The position numbers and the translations under genes are program-made. A DNA stretch of 64,000 bases from Margaritispora aquatica. Lineage: Eukaryota; Ascomycota; Leotiomycetes; Helotiales; Discinellaceae. The DNA lies in NCBI GenBank assembly GCA_007644065.1, contig VJWN01000015.1, positions 170,658 to 234,657 on the forward strand, given 5' to 3'. The notes under the pieces are model-generated. The model was not told the DNA's origin and ran no database searches. It was given only the letters and a program-made list of their open reading frames with translations. Positions within the stretch are counted from its first letter, which is position 1. Every line of letters starts with the position of its first letter. This document shows positions 23,696-35,469 of the stretch, piece after piece.

Positions 23696-24184
23696 ATGGC
23701 GAAGTCAACTGCGAGACCAGGGCAAGCACCCGATTCTCTCTTCAACCTCCCCGATGGCCTCACCCCCGATTCAATCGATATCCTGCCCGTCCTCAGCGCT
23801 CTCCTCGCGCGCCTTGTCGACCCACCCTCCAGCACATCGACTTCAGGTTCTCCGCCCGCAGCCGCTCCAACATCCACAAACACGACCTCAACTTCACAGC
23901 TCGCCTCAGGCACCGGGCCGATCTCGATTAAAGATCTACCTGCTGCGACGGACGAGCTGAAGCACAAGCTACAGAAGGCGAAGGGACTGGTCAGACAGCT
24001 ACCCGACATGGACAGGAGTGTGGAGGAGCAGGATGAAGAGGTCGCGGAGCTAGAGGATCTGATTAGGAGGCAGAGAGAAACGTTGGAGGGGTTGAGGGCT
24101 GTGGGGGAGACGGCCAAGAGAGAGAGGGAGGAGAGGTTGAGGGGCATTTGGAGGGCTAAGGAGGAGGGATCGCATGTTGGATGA
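23696..24184 (+). CDS. MED9: Mediator complex subunit 9 (Cse2-type)
   Basis: A single exon of 162 residues starting at ATG 23696 (context CAACAATGG). Mediator bridges activators and RNA polymerase II; Med9 sits in the middle module. The helix IDILPVLSALLARL (about residues 27-40) is separated by a Pro/Ser/Thr-rich linker from two long amphipathic helices. The first covers KDLPAATDELKHKLQKAKGL and the second the acidic-basic stretch from DMDRSVEEQDEEVAELE onward, ending in an RERE-rich tail. This is the standard fungal Med9 layout and size. The protein is short and helical, so the assignment rests on pattern rather than on catalytic residues. Confidence 0.87.
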   Translation: MAKSTARPGQAPDSLFNLPDGLTPDSIDILPVLSALLARLVDPPSSTSTSGSPPAAAPTSTNTTSTSQLASGTGPISIKDLPAATDELKHKLQKAKGLVRQLPDMDRSVEEQDEEVAELEDLIRRQRETLEGLRAVGETAKREREERLRGIWRAKEEGSHVG

Positions 24185-24623
24185 ACTGGAAGGAGGATTG
24201 TGACCAAGACACAGATATGCTGCTGAATGACGACAGTGTCAGGCAGCTTAAGCTTCCCGGGAAGGACCAATTCTAAGTACGGAGGAGTTGGTGGAAACAT
24301 GCAAGCTCGTATGACAAAAACGTATTGGCAAGCAATGGACGAGATTGAGGAAATAGAGCTGGTAAGCTCGTGGAGCAAAGTTATGTCGGCATGTGATCAG
24401 GAAATCGAGACTGAGTGCTGAAGCTGGTCATTACAATGAAGAGATTGCATGGGAGACATCCTCAAAACCGAAGCTGTGGATTGTATTTGTACTATACTAC
24501 AACAGACAAGCAATAAATCAAAACATCAAAAGCTTAACTCCCTTGCTGAGGCAGTATTTACTAGCTATATGTAAGTAACGGAAGGGTGCTGTGAAAGGAT
24601 CTGTGCTACAAGACTTTTGCTAC
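24185..24623. other. convergent 3' flanks of MED9 and the TBCC gene
   Basis: About 440 bp with no gene. It carries the two terminator and polyadenylation regions; no specific signal is called. Confidence 0.55.
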
Positions 24624-25889
24624 CTATTTCTTGATTCCAATCTTCTTAAAGATATCATCGAGGCCGACACCAGGTCCACCTGGGACTGTGTCGGTCCAAA
24701 TTGCCTCACCGAGCCTCTCACTCTCAGGCAAGATAGACCAGTTCGGACTGTGCTCCGACTTTAGCCACTTAAAGTCATCGACTTCATCCCAGTGGTTTTG
24801 GACGGTATTTTCAGGGGAAGTCATCTGAATGAAATTAGCATTAGAATTGAATTTCATGTGCATGGACTTACATAGCACTCGGGAATTGGACTGAATCGAA
24901 CATTGATGCAATCCTCAATAATTGGCCGACTTGCACAATGAAGGTAGATGTCCACGTTCTTGCAGTCATGCATTCGCACTTGTCTCGATGCAACGACTAG
25001 AATACTATTTTCAACACCGGTAATATGAGCTGCACCAGCAACATGACCAGCAATGATCAAGGATCGCTTAATGTTTTGCATGGCGAGACCAGCAAAAGGA
25101 GCACCCCCGGAAGTAGTAGGAACTGACATGTCAACAATGCATCCTTCGAGTTTTGTCAGAGCACCAGAAGAAGTTGCACGGGATGCCGAAGATGGTAGGA
25201 TAATGTGAAGCCCAGTATGTTCGCTGATATTGACATTGGTGGCCTGTGAGAAGCTAGGCTTTCGGATCGGGCCACCCATGCTTCCTCTGCTGAGTTCCTC
25301 GTTGTAATTCTTGGGGAACGAAGGGAGATCGCCAACCGTGTCTTTCTTCTCGCCTGACGGAGTCATTGGATTTGCTGGAGTAGTAGCCATGGATGACTCG
25401 TTTGAGGAAAGGTTGCTCTGAGAAGTAGGTGGCTGGAGACGTTTCTCAGCTGCCAAAGTTGCTGCATCGCCAATGGATACTGCAGAGCTGTTCTTTTGCT
25501 TGGTCTTGAACTGGAATCGCTTCTTAGGAGCCAATTTCACTCTGGTCTCTTGCAGCTTCTCCTCGAGAGCCTTAATGGCCTATGATCTTCTGTTAGAAAG
25601 TGAACGAAAACAGTATGGAAAGACTCACTCTAGAATAAGTTCTCTGATCGTATGGTGGCAAGAACTCAGATGAGTCCGAAACTTCGTTCGCAAGTCTGCT
25701 AATGGCAGCTAGAACGTGATCAATCGCATCTTGCTTCTCGCCTCCAATGAGACTATAATCCTCCAGATTCTCAATCAAACCCTGAATGTCTGTACATTCT
25801 GCTTGAAAATGGCGATAGAAGGCTTCCTTTTGGTCAGCAGCAGGCAATGGAATTTGTGGTTGCGTGAACGCAGTCTCCTGTGTAGCCAT
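24624..25889 (-). CDS. TBCC: tubulin-folding cofactor C (TBCC)
   Basis: Three exons on the minus strand, 25889-25629, 25579-24872 and 24824-24624, give 389 residues. Cofactor C joins the tubulin folding super-complex and stimulates GTP hydrolysis by beta-tubulin to release native alpha/beta dimers. Residues about 1-110 form the helical N-terminal domain. A Ser/Pro-rich linker follows. Then comes the C-CAP/cofactor C-like beta-helix domain, with repeated turns such as LEGCIVDMSVP, IKRSLIIAGHVAGAAHI, ENSILVVASRQVRMHDCKNVDIYLHC and SRPIIEDCINVRFSPIP. The motif QVRMHDC contains the Arg that acts as the arginine finger in this family. The C-terminus holds NHWDEVDDFKWLK, typical of cofactor C. The start is the first ATG and both introns (49 and 47 bp) have good splice sites. 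Confidence 0.95.
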
Positions 25890-26707
25890 GCCGAGTATGT
25901 TTTGGGGTTGAGAGAAGGTTCGCTTGGGATCTCGGAAGAAGTGAGGTGCGTCAAGACTTCTTTGGGTGGTTTGTTAGTTTGAGTTGAAATTATGGCGTCA
26001 GTGGCTATCAAATGATAACTCGGCCAGGTGAACGATATTCAATTGACTCTCGGGTTTTCGTTCTGTAGGTAAGTCTGGTTGGAATTTCTGTGGACAGTTT
26101 ATCTGGATTTGAATGCTGCCAGCTCGAGGTCAAATATCAACATCGAAAAATGAGACAACGATCGAGGTCAGCAGTCGACAAGGAGGTCTTAGGTTCACAT
26201 CACAGCGAATAGATTCTAGGTTCTGCTTGTGACCGATTGACCTGACTATGCCTAGGTACCTACCTATCGTGGCTTCTTGTGGGAAAGGTTTGACCTGCGG
26301 GGTATTGCAGTCCACGTGCCTCCTTCTAACTAGTGTACTTATAATTACCTAAGTACTTACTTGTTGTAGATATGAGTAATCCTGAGGTAATGGAAAGAGT
26401 TTGAGAAGTCTTCTAGCTTGAGAAATCTTGTGGTTCTGTTTGCTACACTCGATGCGGGCAGGTTCGGAAGAATCTTCAAATGTGTTACCAGGAACATCAT
26501 ATTGAGCTATTGCGCGGACATGTCATACCAGCTGTCTCTCAAACCACCTTCGGAAACCTTGTCGCAATCACCTCCAGTCTTGCAACTTCGATATACTAGC
26601 CAGTGCAGATAGACGCGAATGAGCAAGTTTGAATGGTTTTGTTGATTGAAAGCTGACTCCATATGTACACCCACTAATAGTCCACCTTGATCAACATAAT
26701 ACAAAAT
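25890..26707. other. intergenic region between two minus-strand genes
   Basis: It holds the promoter of the TBCC gene and the 3' flank of the complex I subunit gene. I see no gene in it. Confidence 0.55.
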
Positions 26708-27435
26708 TTATGACGTCTTGACATCGATTCCATAGTTCGCCTTGATCCTCTCCGCCCTCCTCTCTGCGTAGCCAGGAGCATAGATACCTAAGTTCAATGT
26801 TAGAGAAATGTTCGTATCCTGAACCATCGAACATACCTCTGCCCTCTCCAAGTTCAGCGATTGTCTCCTCAAGCGGTCTTCTGCGATTCAACCTCAAAGC
26901 CTCTTTCCGCTCAAACTCATCGACATCTCCGTCTTTCTTGAATCCCCTCAATGATCCACCGGTATAGTCGTAAGCACTCATGATTATCGCGGTCATGGCA
27001 CCAAAGCCAACCATTGCTGGAGTCGAGCCACCTAAAAGACATATCAAATCCCTGGACATTACTTCACAGAGTAAAGGATTCACTCACGGCTCAGTCCCAG
27101 TATTGATCCAGCAAGGAATCCACCAATTGCTGTGTTGTAGCTGTCGTCCTTTTCTCGCAGATTGGCCGATGCATTTCTGGTAAACTCGAAGGTACCTCCA
27201 ACAGCGGCTATAGAAGGATTAGTATCCACCTCCCTTCCTGTATCCGTAAAGACCTACCAAACGTAGCAACTGTGCCTCCAAACCGCGAGAAGATTCCAAG
27301 TGCAGTCGTGTTTCGCTTGGTCAAGGTATTCTGAATTGCTGCGGCGAACAAGCCAGCAGTTCCAACAGCAGCTGTACCTTTGATGAAAGCGTTCACAGCA
27401 TCTTTAGGATGGTAGTGTGCCTCCGCAGGTGCCAT
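26708..27435 (-). CDS. NDUFA11: complex I 21.3 kDa subunit (NDUFA11 / Tim17-22-23 family)
   Basis: Four exons on the minus strand, 27435-27258, 27207-27088, 27031-26837 and 26787-26708, give 190 residues. It is an accessory membrane subunit of mitochondrial NADH:ubiquinone oxidoreductase. The N-terminus HYHPKDAVNAFIKG and the Gly-rich helices GTAGLFAAAIQNTL, AVGGTFEFTRNASANLREKDD and AIGGFLAGSILGL match the Tim17-like four-helix fold, with a later helix near MVGFGAMTAIIMSAYDY. The tail is polar and ends IKANYGIDVKTS. No cleavable presequence is obvious, which fits this family. The gene is divergent from UBP2 with 488 bp between the starts. An alternative assignment would be a Tim17/22 translocase subunit, but the length and the LREKDD motif favour the complex I protein. 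Confidence 0.88.
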
Positions 27436-27923
27436 TTTGTCAAGTTCTTTAGTCGTTGTTATGCTACAGGCGTAGATAATTGGATGAGGTCGTCAATTGA
27501 AGCTTGGATTCAAGCCGCTCTAACCTCTTTAGGAAGCGTTTCAATGTCAACGTTGTTTGCCTCCAATTAATTATTAACACAAGAATCACAAGGCAGAACA
27601 AAAGGCTGGAAGATTCTGGTAGTGCCAGCTTGACTCAAGGACCATTAATATCACAAGCCAAGATTCATCGATTTCCGAAGCTTTCAACGAGTTCGCAGAA
27701 GCTCCTCATATTATCGTTCGCATTGATTGGTACATACCAAGAGAGCTCATCAACAGCCCTCCAAACAGCTTAAGCCTCGAGCTCAGCCTTGCCTCAAGCA
27801 CATACAACTTGCAGCGGCCACATAGAAGTAGTTCACGAAACTCAACTGGAAGCTGTAGAGAATCGTCACTTGTGGAGCCACAAAAGAGCTTCACATAGAC
27901 GGCGGTGGAAGTGATCATTAAGC
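27436..27923. promoter_or_regulatory. divergent promoter, complex I subunit / UBP2
   Basis: 488 bp separate two outward-reading starts and must contain both promoters. No specific site is called. Confidence 0.6.
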
Positions 27924-30900
27924 ATGGTGATGGCGCAGAGTGTGATGGCTGGTCAGCGGTTCAGTCCCGGTCCAGGTTCGTTGCATGTGTATTTGGCCTC
28001 TTGCTTATGCGAAAGTACGTCTTTGCGAAGGCCCAGCTAACAGTAATGGCTTTTGTAGGGAAAACTGCGCCAAGGTTGGTCGAAGACTTGCTTGACTATG
28101 ACTTAAGGAATAAGAACCGGAAAGCTGGGAAGAGTCTCCTCGCAGATCCGGCACCTCACTTTTACAAAGGGACTCTACCTACTCTCAGGAAAGAAGTCGA
28201 AGATTGTCGGCATACCCTTATGTGGAAACATGCTGGAAAGGAAGGTAGTGCTGCAGCTCCTCAGTCCTCAGATGAACGTCCAAACACAGATACCAAATAC
28301 GATGTGGATACCTATTGCCCCGACTGCAAATATCACTTTGAGATCAAAGTGTCGTTCGAGTCTTTGCAAGAAGATCGTGTCATTTGTCATCTGAAGGATA
28401 TAAATAATCCTATGCATCATTTCAGACTCAAAAGTACAATGAAGAAGGAGGAGTGGGAACAGAAGATTGGAAGCGAGAATTTTAAATATGATCCACTGCT
28501 TGAGGCTCATACATTTGTTTGCACGGCACCATTTTGTCCCGCCACAGTCGAAATTCGGATATCACCTCCAAGGATACAAAAAAAACTTCTAAATCCAATT
28601 ATCGACCCTGCGAGGTTGTATCAGCGTGGAAAGCTCCAAATTCAGGCGGAACCAGAACGATATGCTGGTCACCCTCCAGCAACTGTGTATGCCGCATTGG
28701 GCTACTTTCGACAGTATCTCCATGATGCACGGAACCTCACGAGTGGTGAGGAGATGAAGCGTATCGCCAAACGTAATAAGAAATATATGCTTGCATTTGG
28801 CGAAGAGTGTGCACCTCTTTTTGAATATGCTGGTTTTAAGACGATAGAAGGCGAAATAGACGCAGACGTAAGTTGGGCTCAAAGCATCATGTCAATTTGG
28901 GATCTTGGTGCTAACCTTGAACTATTAGCTGAAGCCAACCCAGTTCTGGCAGCCTCCACTAGTTACTGATACCAACCGGAAGTTCATTAATGATATTATC
29001 ACTGAGCTAGAATTGTACATGAGGAAAAATGAGCCCGATCGTCCACTTTACATTCCTATTCCAGCTCTCAAGGACATTGAACGAAGCCTTGGATATCACG
29101 GCTATTTGATGAGAAAGAGAACAATTAATATTGATGCCATAGAGCATCCTTACTATGCAAGTCTTGGGGCCCGTGAAGACTTCACCGATAGGGTTCTAGA
29201 GTGGGCATACGATCGACAACGAGAGTGTGACCCTCAGAACCGGCCGTATTATTTGGACTGCCTAAGTGATTTGGCCAAGGGCCGTGGAAGTGAAGAGCTC
29301 GAAACAAGAGTGGCTATGGCCGTGTCCGGTGGCCAACTTGGGCTGCAAGCTATTCGACAAGCATATAAGTATTTTAGTTTAGATCCTAATAGTGTGGAAG
29401 GTGACGATCACATCATCGGCCTCTACAAATCTCGAATCGAGTCTGCTCCGCGGCAAAAAGACGATGCGAGACAAAACCTTCGGGTCATTGCCCAGCACAG
29501 AGAAAGCGCTAAGATTGAGTCTGTTGCGAACGACAGGACTATGTCCTATGAGGAGGCTCTTGAATTTTTGAACGTCACTGCTGATGTTCCCTCTGACAGC
29601 ATTGAAGCTTCCGCTGTATCTGTAGTAAGTTTGCGAGTCGCACTTTCGCTTTTTCGATCTTTCCATAACAGTACACAACTGCAACGATTTCCCCCTTTCT
29701 ATTTCTGTCGGTGTATGGAAGTTCCATGCTTACAATCAACAGTCACTGGATGCAGACAAAAGCAGGGTAGCTAGTGCACTCCGAGTAATCGCGAATCATC
29801 GTGGAGGCGATTATACACTTACACGAGCAGCGGCAGCTATGGAGTCGGGCAGTGGGGAGTCAGTACTCGATCTTGGCGAAGCCTACGCTCGCCTTCAGAT
29901 TCAAGAACGAAGTGCCTCAGATGAGACGGTTTGGATGTACTACTCAAATCTTGCCCCTCCTGGAGTTGCTCCTGGTTCAAAAGACAGTTATTCCGAGGCG
30001 CTTCGAGTGATTGCACTTGATCGGCGGAGCAACTATCTGTTACAGAAACTCGGAAATCCAGATGCAATAGTGGAGTCCACAACTGCCGAACCTCTTGGGA
30101 TTGATAACATTGGAAACACGTGCTATCTTAATAGTCTGCTTCAGTATTTCTACACAGTGAAGCCAGTTAGGAATATGGTAATGGATTTTGATAACTACCG
30201 GATGGTTATTAACGAAGAGAATCTGAAGAAGAAGCGAGCTGGAGGTCGTCTGGTGAAGAAAGCCGAAATCATAAAGGCTCAAAAATGTAAGGTTTCACGC
30301 TGACGAGTGAAGGTGTACTGACCATTTACAGTTGTTGATGAACTTCATGATCTGTTTGAACAGCTCAAGACAGCATCGACACGATCGGTCAAGCCGACTA
30401 AGGAACTTGCTGAACTGACCATCTTTAGTACGGAGAAGGAAGAGACGTATCGAAGAAAATCAATCAGCAGTCCACAAGGCCCGCCAACAATATCATCAGT
30501 TCTAGAGGGTGCTGTATTCGGTCCACAATGGCCACCACCATCAGAAGAGCGCTCCATGATGGAACCACCGCCAATCGAAACACTAGAAGAGGACGTTGAA
30601 ATGAAAGACCGTCCAACTGATAAAGATGTAGACACTCCGGACAATAGCAGTGAGGCAACGCTTGTCGATTTTGAGCAACCTCCGCAGCAGCCTCCTCGCC
30701 CTGCAAATTCAACCGCAAACAATATTTCTAATCACTTGAGTGATTATCAAGACGGTGCTTTCGACGATAAGATGGCATTAGACTCGACTGCTACAGAGAA
30801 CGCCACAGACAACTTAAACGATCTCGAAGTTGATGCGGTGATGGTCAACAGCAACGATGTTCCCATCAATCCACCACAAAATTCGCCTCCAGCAGTTCCA

Positions 30901-32229
30901 CCAAGAAACAAGTCTGGACTGGTCATTTCAACGAATGAGAGCAAGCCAATCACTACTGACAATGATTTCTGGAGATTCGGTGTGCAACAGGATGTCACAG
31001 AAGTCATCGATAATGTAATGTTTCGTTTCAAATGTGCCATCAAACCAACAAGCTTTGAAGCCGGATCCGGAGAGCAAGTCGACCAAGTCACAAATGCTTT
31101 CTTTGGCGCCAATGCTTCGTATTTGGAAAAGCCTGGTAGCCTTAATCGAACGACTGAGCCCTGGTCGTATCTGTCGGCGTTTCCTGCCGCTGCAGGCTCC
31201 GGCATAGTACGTGATCTTTACGAAGCGATGTCTGTAAGCCTGGACGTCCAGAAACTAGCTGTTGACAATGTGCTGTGCAATAGATATTGGTCAATTACCA
31301 GTCTTCCTCCCATTGTACAGATCCAAATACAACGTACCGATTACAATTCGCAAGTAGGCTCATTCAAAAACAAGTCGCACATAGACTTTCCAGATACTAT
31401 CTACCTGGACAGGTTTCTCGACACAGCAGATCAGGATTCCATGCTGATGCGTCGCCGGCGTGAAACTTGGGAATGGAAGGCACAACTTCTAGACTTGGAA
31501 GCGCGGCAGTCTGCATTATTGAACTCAAAGGGGGAGATACCAGTAGGAGATGCATTGTGCTCCTTGAAGGAGTATTTCAGTAATCTGCAAGAGCAACACA
31601 TCGAGGGTATCGATATTGATCCTGCACTGCAGGAGGCGCTTGATGAACGTCTTCTGGAAGTGAACCGCGAATCAGAGGAGCTTGCAAGGGAGATCGTAAA
31701 CTTGAAAGACAAATTAAAGAACCAGTTCAACGACCTAACCGAACATGAATACAAGCTTCAGGCTGTCTTCATTCATCGTGGCGAAGCTGGTGGCGGTCAT
31801 TATTGGATCTATATCTATGATTTCGAGCGAGAAATCTGGCGTGAATACAATGATGAGAATGTTACGGTCGTGAGGGATCTCAATCGAATATATGGCGATC
31901 ATGGATCAGCTGGCACTCCATACCTTTTGTCTTACATCCGCAGTAATCAGAAGAGCGAACTGGTGGATGCTGTCTGTAGAGAAGTTCAAGAGATACCCAT
32001 GGAATTGCCAACAACGACAGACATCGACGCATGGGCTGGCAACATCCAAGATGACGAGGGAGTTTCGATGCAGGACAATGATGGCTGGGCGTATGATAAA
32101 GCAGAGAGCTCGCACATCGAACATGCGGCTCCACGACCATTGAGGCCGAAGCCAGCTTCGGCTTGGGAAGCAGACTGGCCTCCTGCTAGTGATGGATTGA
32201 AGGATGCACATGGTCATGATTGGTCGTGA
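27924..32229 (+). CDS. UBP2: ubiquitin carboxyl-terminal hydrolase, Ubp2 type
   Basis: Five exons, 27924-27975, 28059-28867, 28929-29624, 29743-30286 and 30332-32229, give 1332 residues. It removes ubiquitin, in yeast mainly Lys63-linked chains, and opposes the ligase Rsp5 together with Rup1. The start MVMAQSVMAG follows from splicing the 52-base exon (donor GTTCGT) to GKTAPRLVEDLLDYD, the usual Ubp2 N-terminal motif; ATGs also occur two and seven codons downstream. A zinc-ribbon-like CPDCKYHFEIK lies near residue 110. The USP Cys box is GIDNIGNTCYLNSLLQYF with nucleophile C646; the His box is GGGHYWIYIYDF with H1190. Between them is a 540-residue insert, partly acidic and disordered, partly coiled-coil, as in other Ubp2 proteins. 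The C-terminus is disordered and Trp-rich. Exon frames agree throughout and no break is seen. Confidence 0.94.
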
Positions 32230-33276
32230 TGGGAGGCATTTGATATTGTATGAATACGGATATTAGCTGGGACAGGCGCAGATACATTTTCGATCACGAT
32301 GCTATGAAAATCCACATGGAGTGGGGCAGTTAAGGCAATGGAGGGGAGGGAGGAAGTAACTCGGGGAGTGATAATGATATCCTTCCGCAACCATCTTGGG
32401 AGTAGACGATATCCACCAAGTAGTTCGTGCTGAGCATGGTGATGGATGTGATGTTGTTGCTCATGAATTCAATTCTGAATTGAAACTTCTCAGGGTGTCA
32501 ATTATCCTGTCATCTTAACTTCCAAGCTTCCTTCCATTGACGTGATCATCAAACTACGAGAGCACACAAAATGTTAAAAATAAGCTTACAATCTCAAAAA
32601 GCCACCCCAGCATCCGGGCTTCTGGCATTGTTTTTCATTTCGTCTCATGACACTGCCGAACTCGTTTTCGCTCCGAGCCCTGCCTACCCTGTCCTGTCAC
32701 CAATTCTCGCTTAACCACCCCTTCCCCCCTGAAAAGGAGAGGCTGAGCTGAGACGTCGCTCGTCGCATGCCCCAGCTCCAAACAGGCACAGGCGCCAAGG
32801 GGTGTCATTGGTTCCTAGCGCTTGTCTGAGCTTCACGCTGTTTTCGGTTGCAATCCGTTGGCAAAAGGGAACATCGGACGTTTGATCACGGAGGGCATGC
32901 AGCGGAGGAGAGGCTCTATTCGGATGGGATGGGATGGAATGGGATGGCAGCCATGAGATGGGAGACATGGTAGACGTGAAAAGAGATGAGATGAGATGAA
33001 GGATCTGTCTGATCTGCCGACTGGGGTGGTGTTGAGGGGAGATATTAGTTTGCGATATCTCGTTTTTTTGGGAAAGGTCTTTTTTTGTTTGATCTCTATC
33101 TATTCTGTCGTTGAGTTGCTGTACTGTCGTTCACTTTTTCGTGCTATTTTACCTTCTTTGTTTTTTATTTGCTTGCAACTGGTTTTGCATTTTAAATTCT
33201 ATTCTATACTTTCACTCACTATCACTCAATTCTTCAATTTTCAATCCTTCGTCCTCGAAAAAATCTCACCGCAAAC
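32230..33276. other. intergenic region, no gene seen
   Basis: About 1 kb between two plus-strand genes. The second half, T-rich and pyrimidine-rich from about 33060, looks like the promoter and leader of the secreted-protein gene. A GGGATG/GAATG-type repeat lies near 32920-32950. Confidence 0.55.
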
Positions 33277-34191
33277 ATGTATCCAAGCACTGCTCTCCTC
33301 GCACTCGTTGCGGTGTTCTCCACCTCGGTTCTTGCTGGTATGTATCTCGATCCCCTTCGGTCTGGTTCAATCTAGTATATGAGGAAGGGAGAAGAGCTGG
33401 TTGGAAAAGACTGGGGAAGTGATTTATGAAGAGAGAGGACTAACGACTTCATAGCACCTCTCACCCTCTCCTCCCGCGCAACAGCATGCTTCATCATCGG
33501 CACGACTACCCTCCCCGCTGAAGTCGCCGATGTCGTCACAGCCGTTCAGTCATCCATCACATGTAACACCGCGAAGAAGACCCTCGTACGCTCCCTCCCT
33601 CCCCTCCCACCCCACAAACCCCACTACGACCTACTAACACTCGCCCTCGCACAGTCCAACGTCCCAGATGTAACCTCCGGCGGCATCTCCTTCTCCTCCA
33701 TCAACTTCGCAACCTCCACCCAAAAGCCCCTCGCATTCGCGCTCTCCAAGTTCGCCACCCCCGCCGACCCCGCTGATGCAAACCTCGCTACCTTCCAAAA
33801 CATGCTCAACACCTACCTTGCTACTGAGGCGGGTATTCGCAGTGTTGGTGGCGGGTTGGCCATCAAGGCCCCTAAGTTCTTCTTGGCCATGCAGGTTGCT
33901 AGGATTAAGAGCGCTCAGGTACGTTTTTGAGATTTTCTCTTGGTGGTGGTGGTTGCTGCACATGAGTGTTGCGCAAGAGATGCAGTTCATAGAACCATAA
34001 CCACGCTCCCTTCCATTCCCTTCCCTCCAAGCAGGACCGTCGCTAACCACCCCTCCCCCACACAGGGAATTGTGAACACCGACCCCGGACAAACCGTCGA
34101 GCATCTCCTCGGCAAAGTCATCAAGAACGCCGGGAGCGCCGAGTCGCAGGCCACCAAGGATGCCATCACGGCCCTCGCCAGCGTTTTGTAG
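33277..34191 (+). CDS. small secreted protein of unknown function
   Basis: Four exons, 33277-33337, 33455-33585, 33655-33918 and 34066-34191, give 193 residues. Residues 1-20 (MYPSTALLALVAVFSTSVLA) are a clear signal peptide with cleavage predicted after SVLA. The mature part has two cysteines, in ATACFIIG and SITCNT, which could form one disulfide. It continues with VPDVTSGGISFSSINF, a conserved-looking TYLATEAGIRSVGG segment and a helical C-terminus. There is no membrane span or GPI-type tail. It resembles a widespread family of fungal secreted proteins of unknown function (I believe the DUF7143 group, from memory and unchecked). Codon use is strongly C-biased, which suggests high expression. 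Being small and secreted, it could be an effector, but wide conservation would argue against host-specific action. Confidence 0.85.
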
Positions 34192-35469
34192 ACGTGCGTT
34201 CTGCCTTTCTGAAACCGAGATTCTGGGATGGAGGTTGTTGGTTTGATGTCAAGAAAGCGTTGAGGGTGTTGAAGAGGTGGCAGTGGCAGTGGGGGATGAG
34301 GTGGATTGGAGGACATTGAGTTAGGATAAGAGAGAATAAGAGAGAGAGTGTGTGTGTAAAAGCGAAAGTTAATAAATAAATCAAAACCACCAAGCCGAAT
34401 TCAACGTAGATATTATCAAGTGAGTGTGTAATATGATATATGAAGAGGATATAATCAGACATTTCGAATAAGAAAATTAAAATGGAAATGGAAATTACTT
34501 TGTAACAAGTAAGCTAGCAGCAGGTAGGTACGTAAGTAGGTAGGTACGTAAGTAACTTAACATACATACATACATACATACATACATACCCAAAGACAAA
34601 AGCGGAAATAGAACCCAGAAGCCGAAGATCCAAGAGGAGAAGGGGGGGGGAGGCAGGATAGGATGAACAACTTGGTAGGCGGGGGTATTGAGAGTCGGAA
34701 TGAGAAGTAAGAATGAGAAGTAGAAACGTGAGGTATAGATGGTAAGTATAGTATAGCAAGTAACTCAAAATAAAAATAAAAAGCGAATACGTAAAGTGAA
34801 AGTAAAAATAAAATGAAAGTAAACACCAACATACAACATCGAGAACAGCCAACCATACATACATCGTAAGAACCGAAAACTAAAATGAAAATCAAAAGCG
34901 CAAGTACAAGCACCACAGTCAAGCAATAAAACAAAAACAAATATAGCAACATCGACACCATGACACAGTGTAACTTAAAACATACACAACAACCCACAGT
35001 GTAAAGAGAGGTGATGAGAGGAATATAGATGGGTATACATATCTCTACCCAGCCTAGCTAGCATAGGTAGGTAGTATGACAAAAGTCGAGATCGAGATTG
35101 AGATCGAGATTGAACAACAGCAACAACAACAAAGAGATATCTATATATCATTCGACTCAATCTAAGTGCTCCCTTCCCTTCCATCCAATCCAAATCCAAT
35201 CAGATTCAAATCCAATCGAATCAACACACCAATTGGCATACCAACCTACCTCCCTATTTACCCATTGAAAGAGAACCTGGATTAAACGCCCGCTCTGCAT
35301 TGCATTGAATTGCTTTGCTTAGATGTGCAAAACGCATCGATTGATTTCCAAACATGCCCTAACCAGACCAGACCGGACCAGACCCATATAAACTCCATTC
35401 GATCAATCAGACACCTAGCCTAGTTCCCCGCGTTCTATCTTTCAAGTAAACAATCAATGAGTCAAACAA
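34192..35469. other. convergent intergenic region rich in simple repeats
   Basis: Carries the 3' flanks of the secreted-protein gene (+) and BSD2 (-). Tandem TAGGTACG-like units near 34525-34555, a CATA repeat (34559-34588) and A-rich tracts dominate. No gene is supported. Confidence 0.6.
34559..34588. repeat. CATA tetranucleotide repeat
   Basis: About seven perfect CATA units in the convergent intergenic region. Confidence 0.9.
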
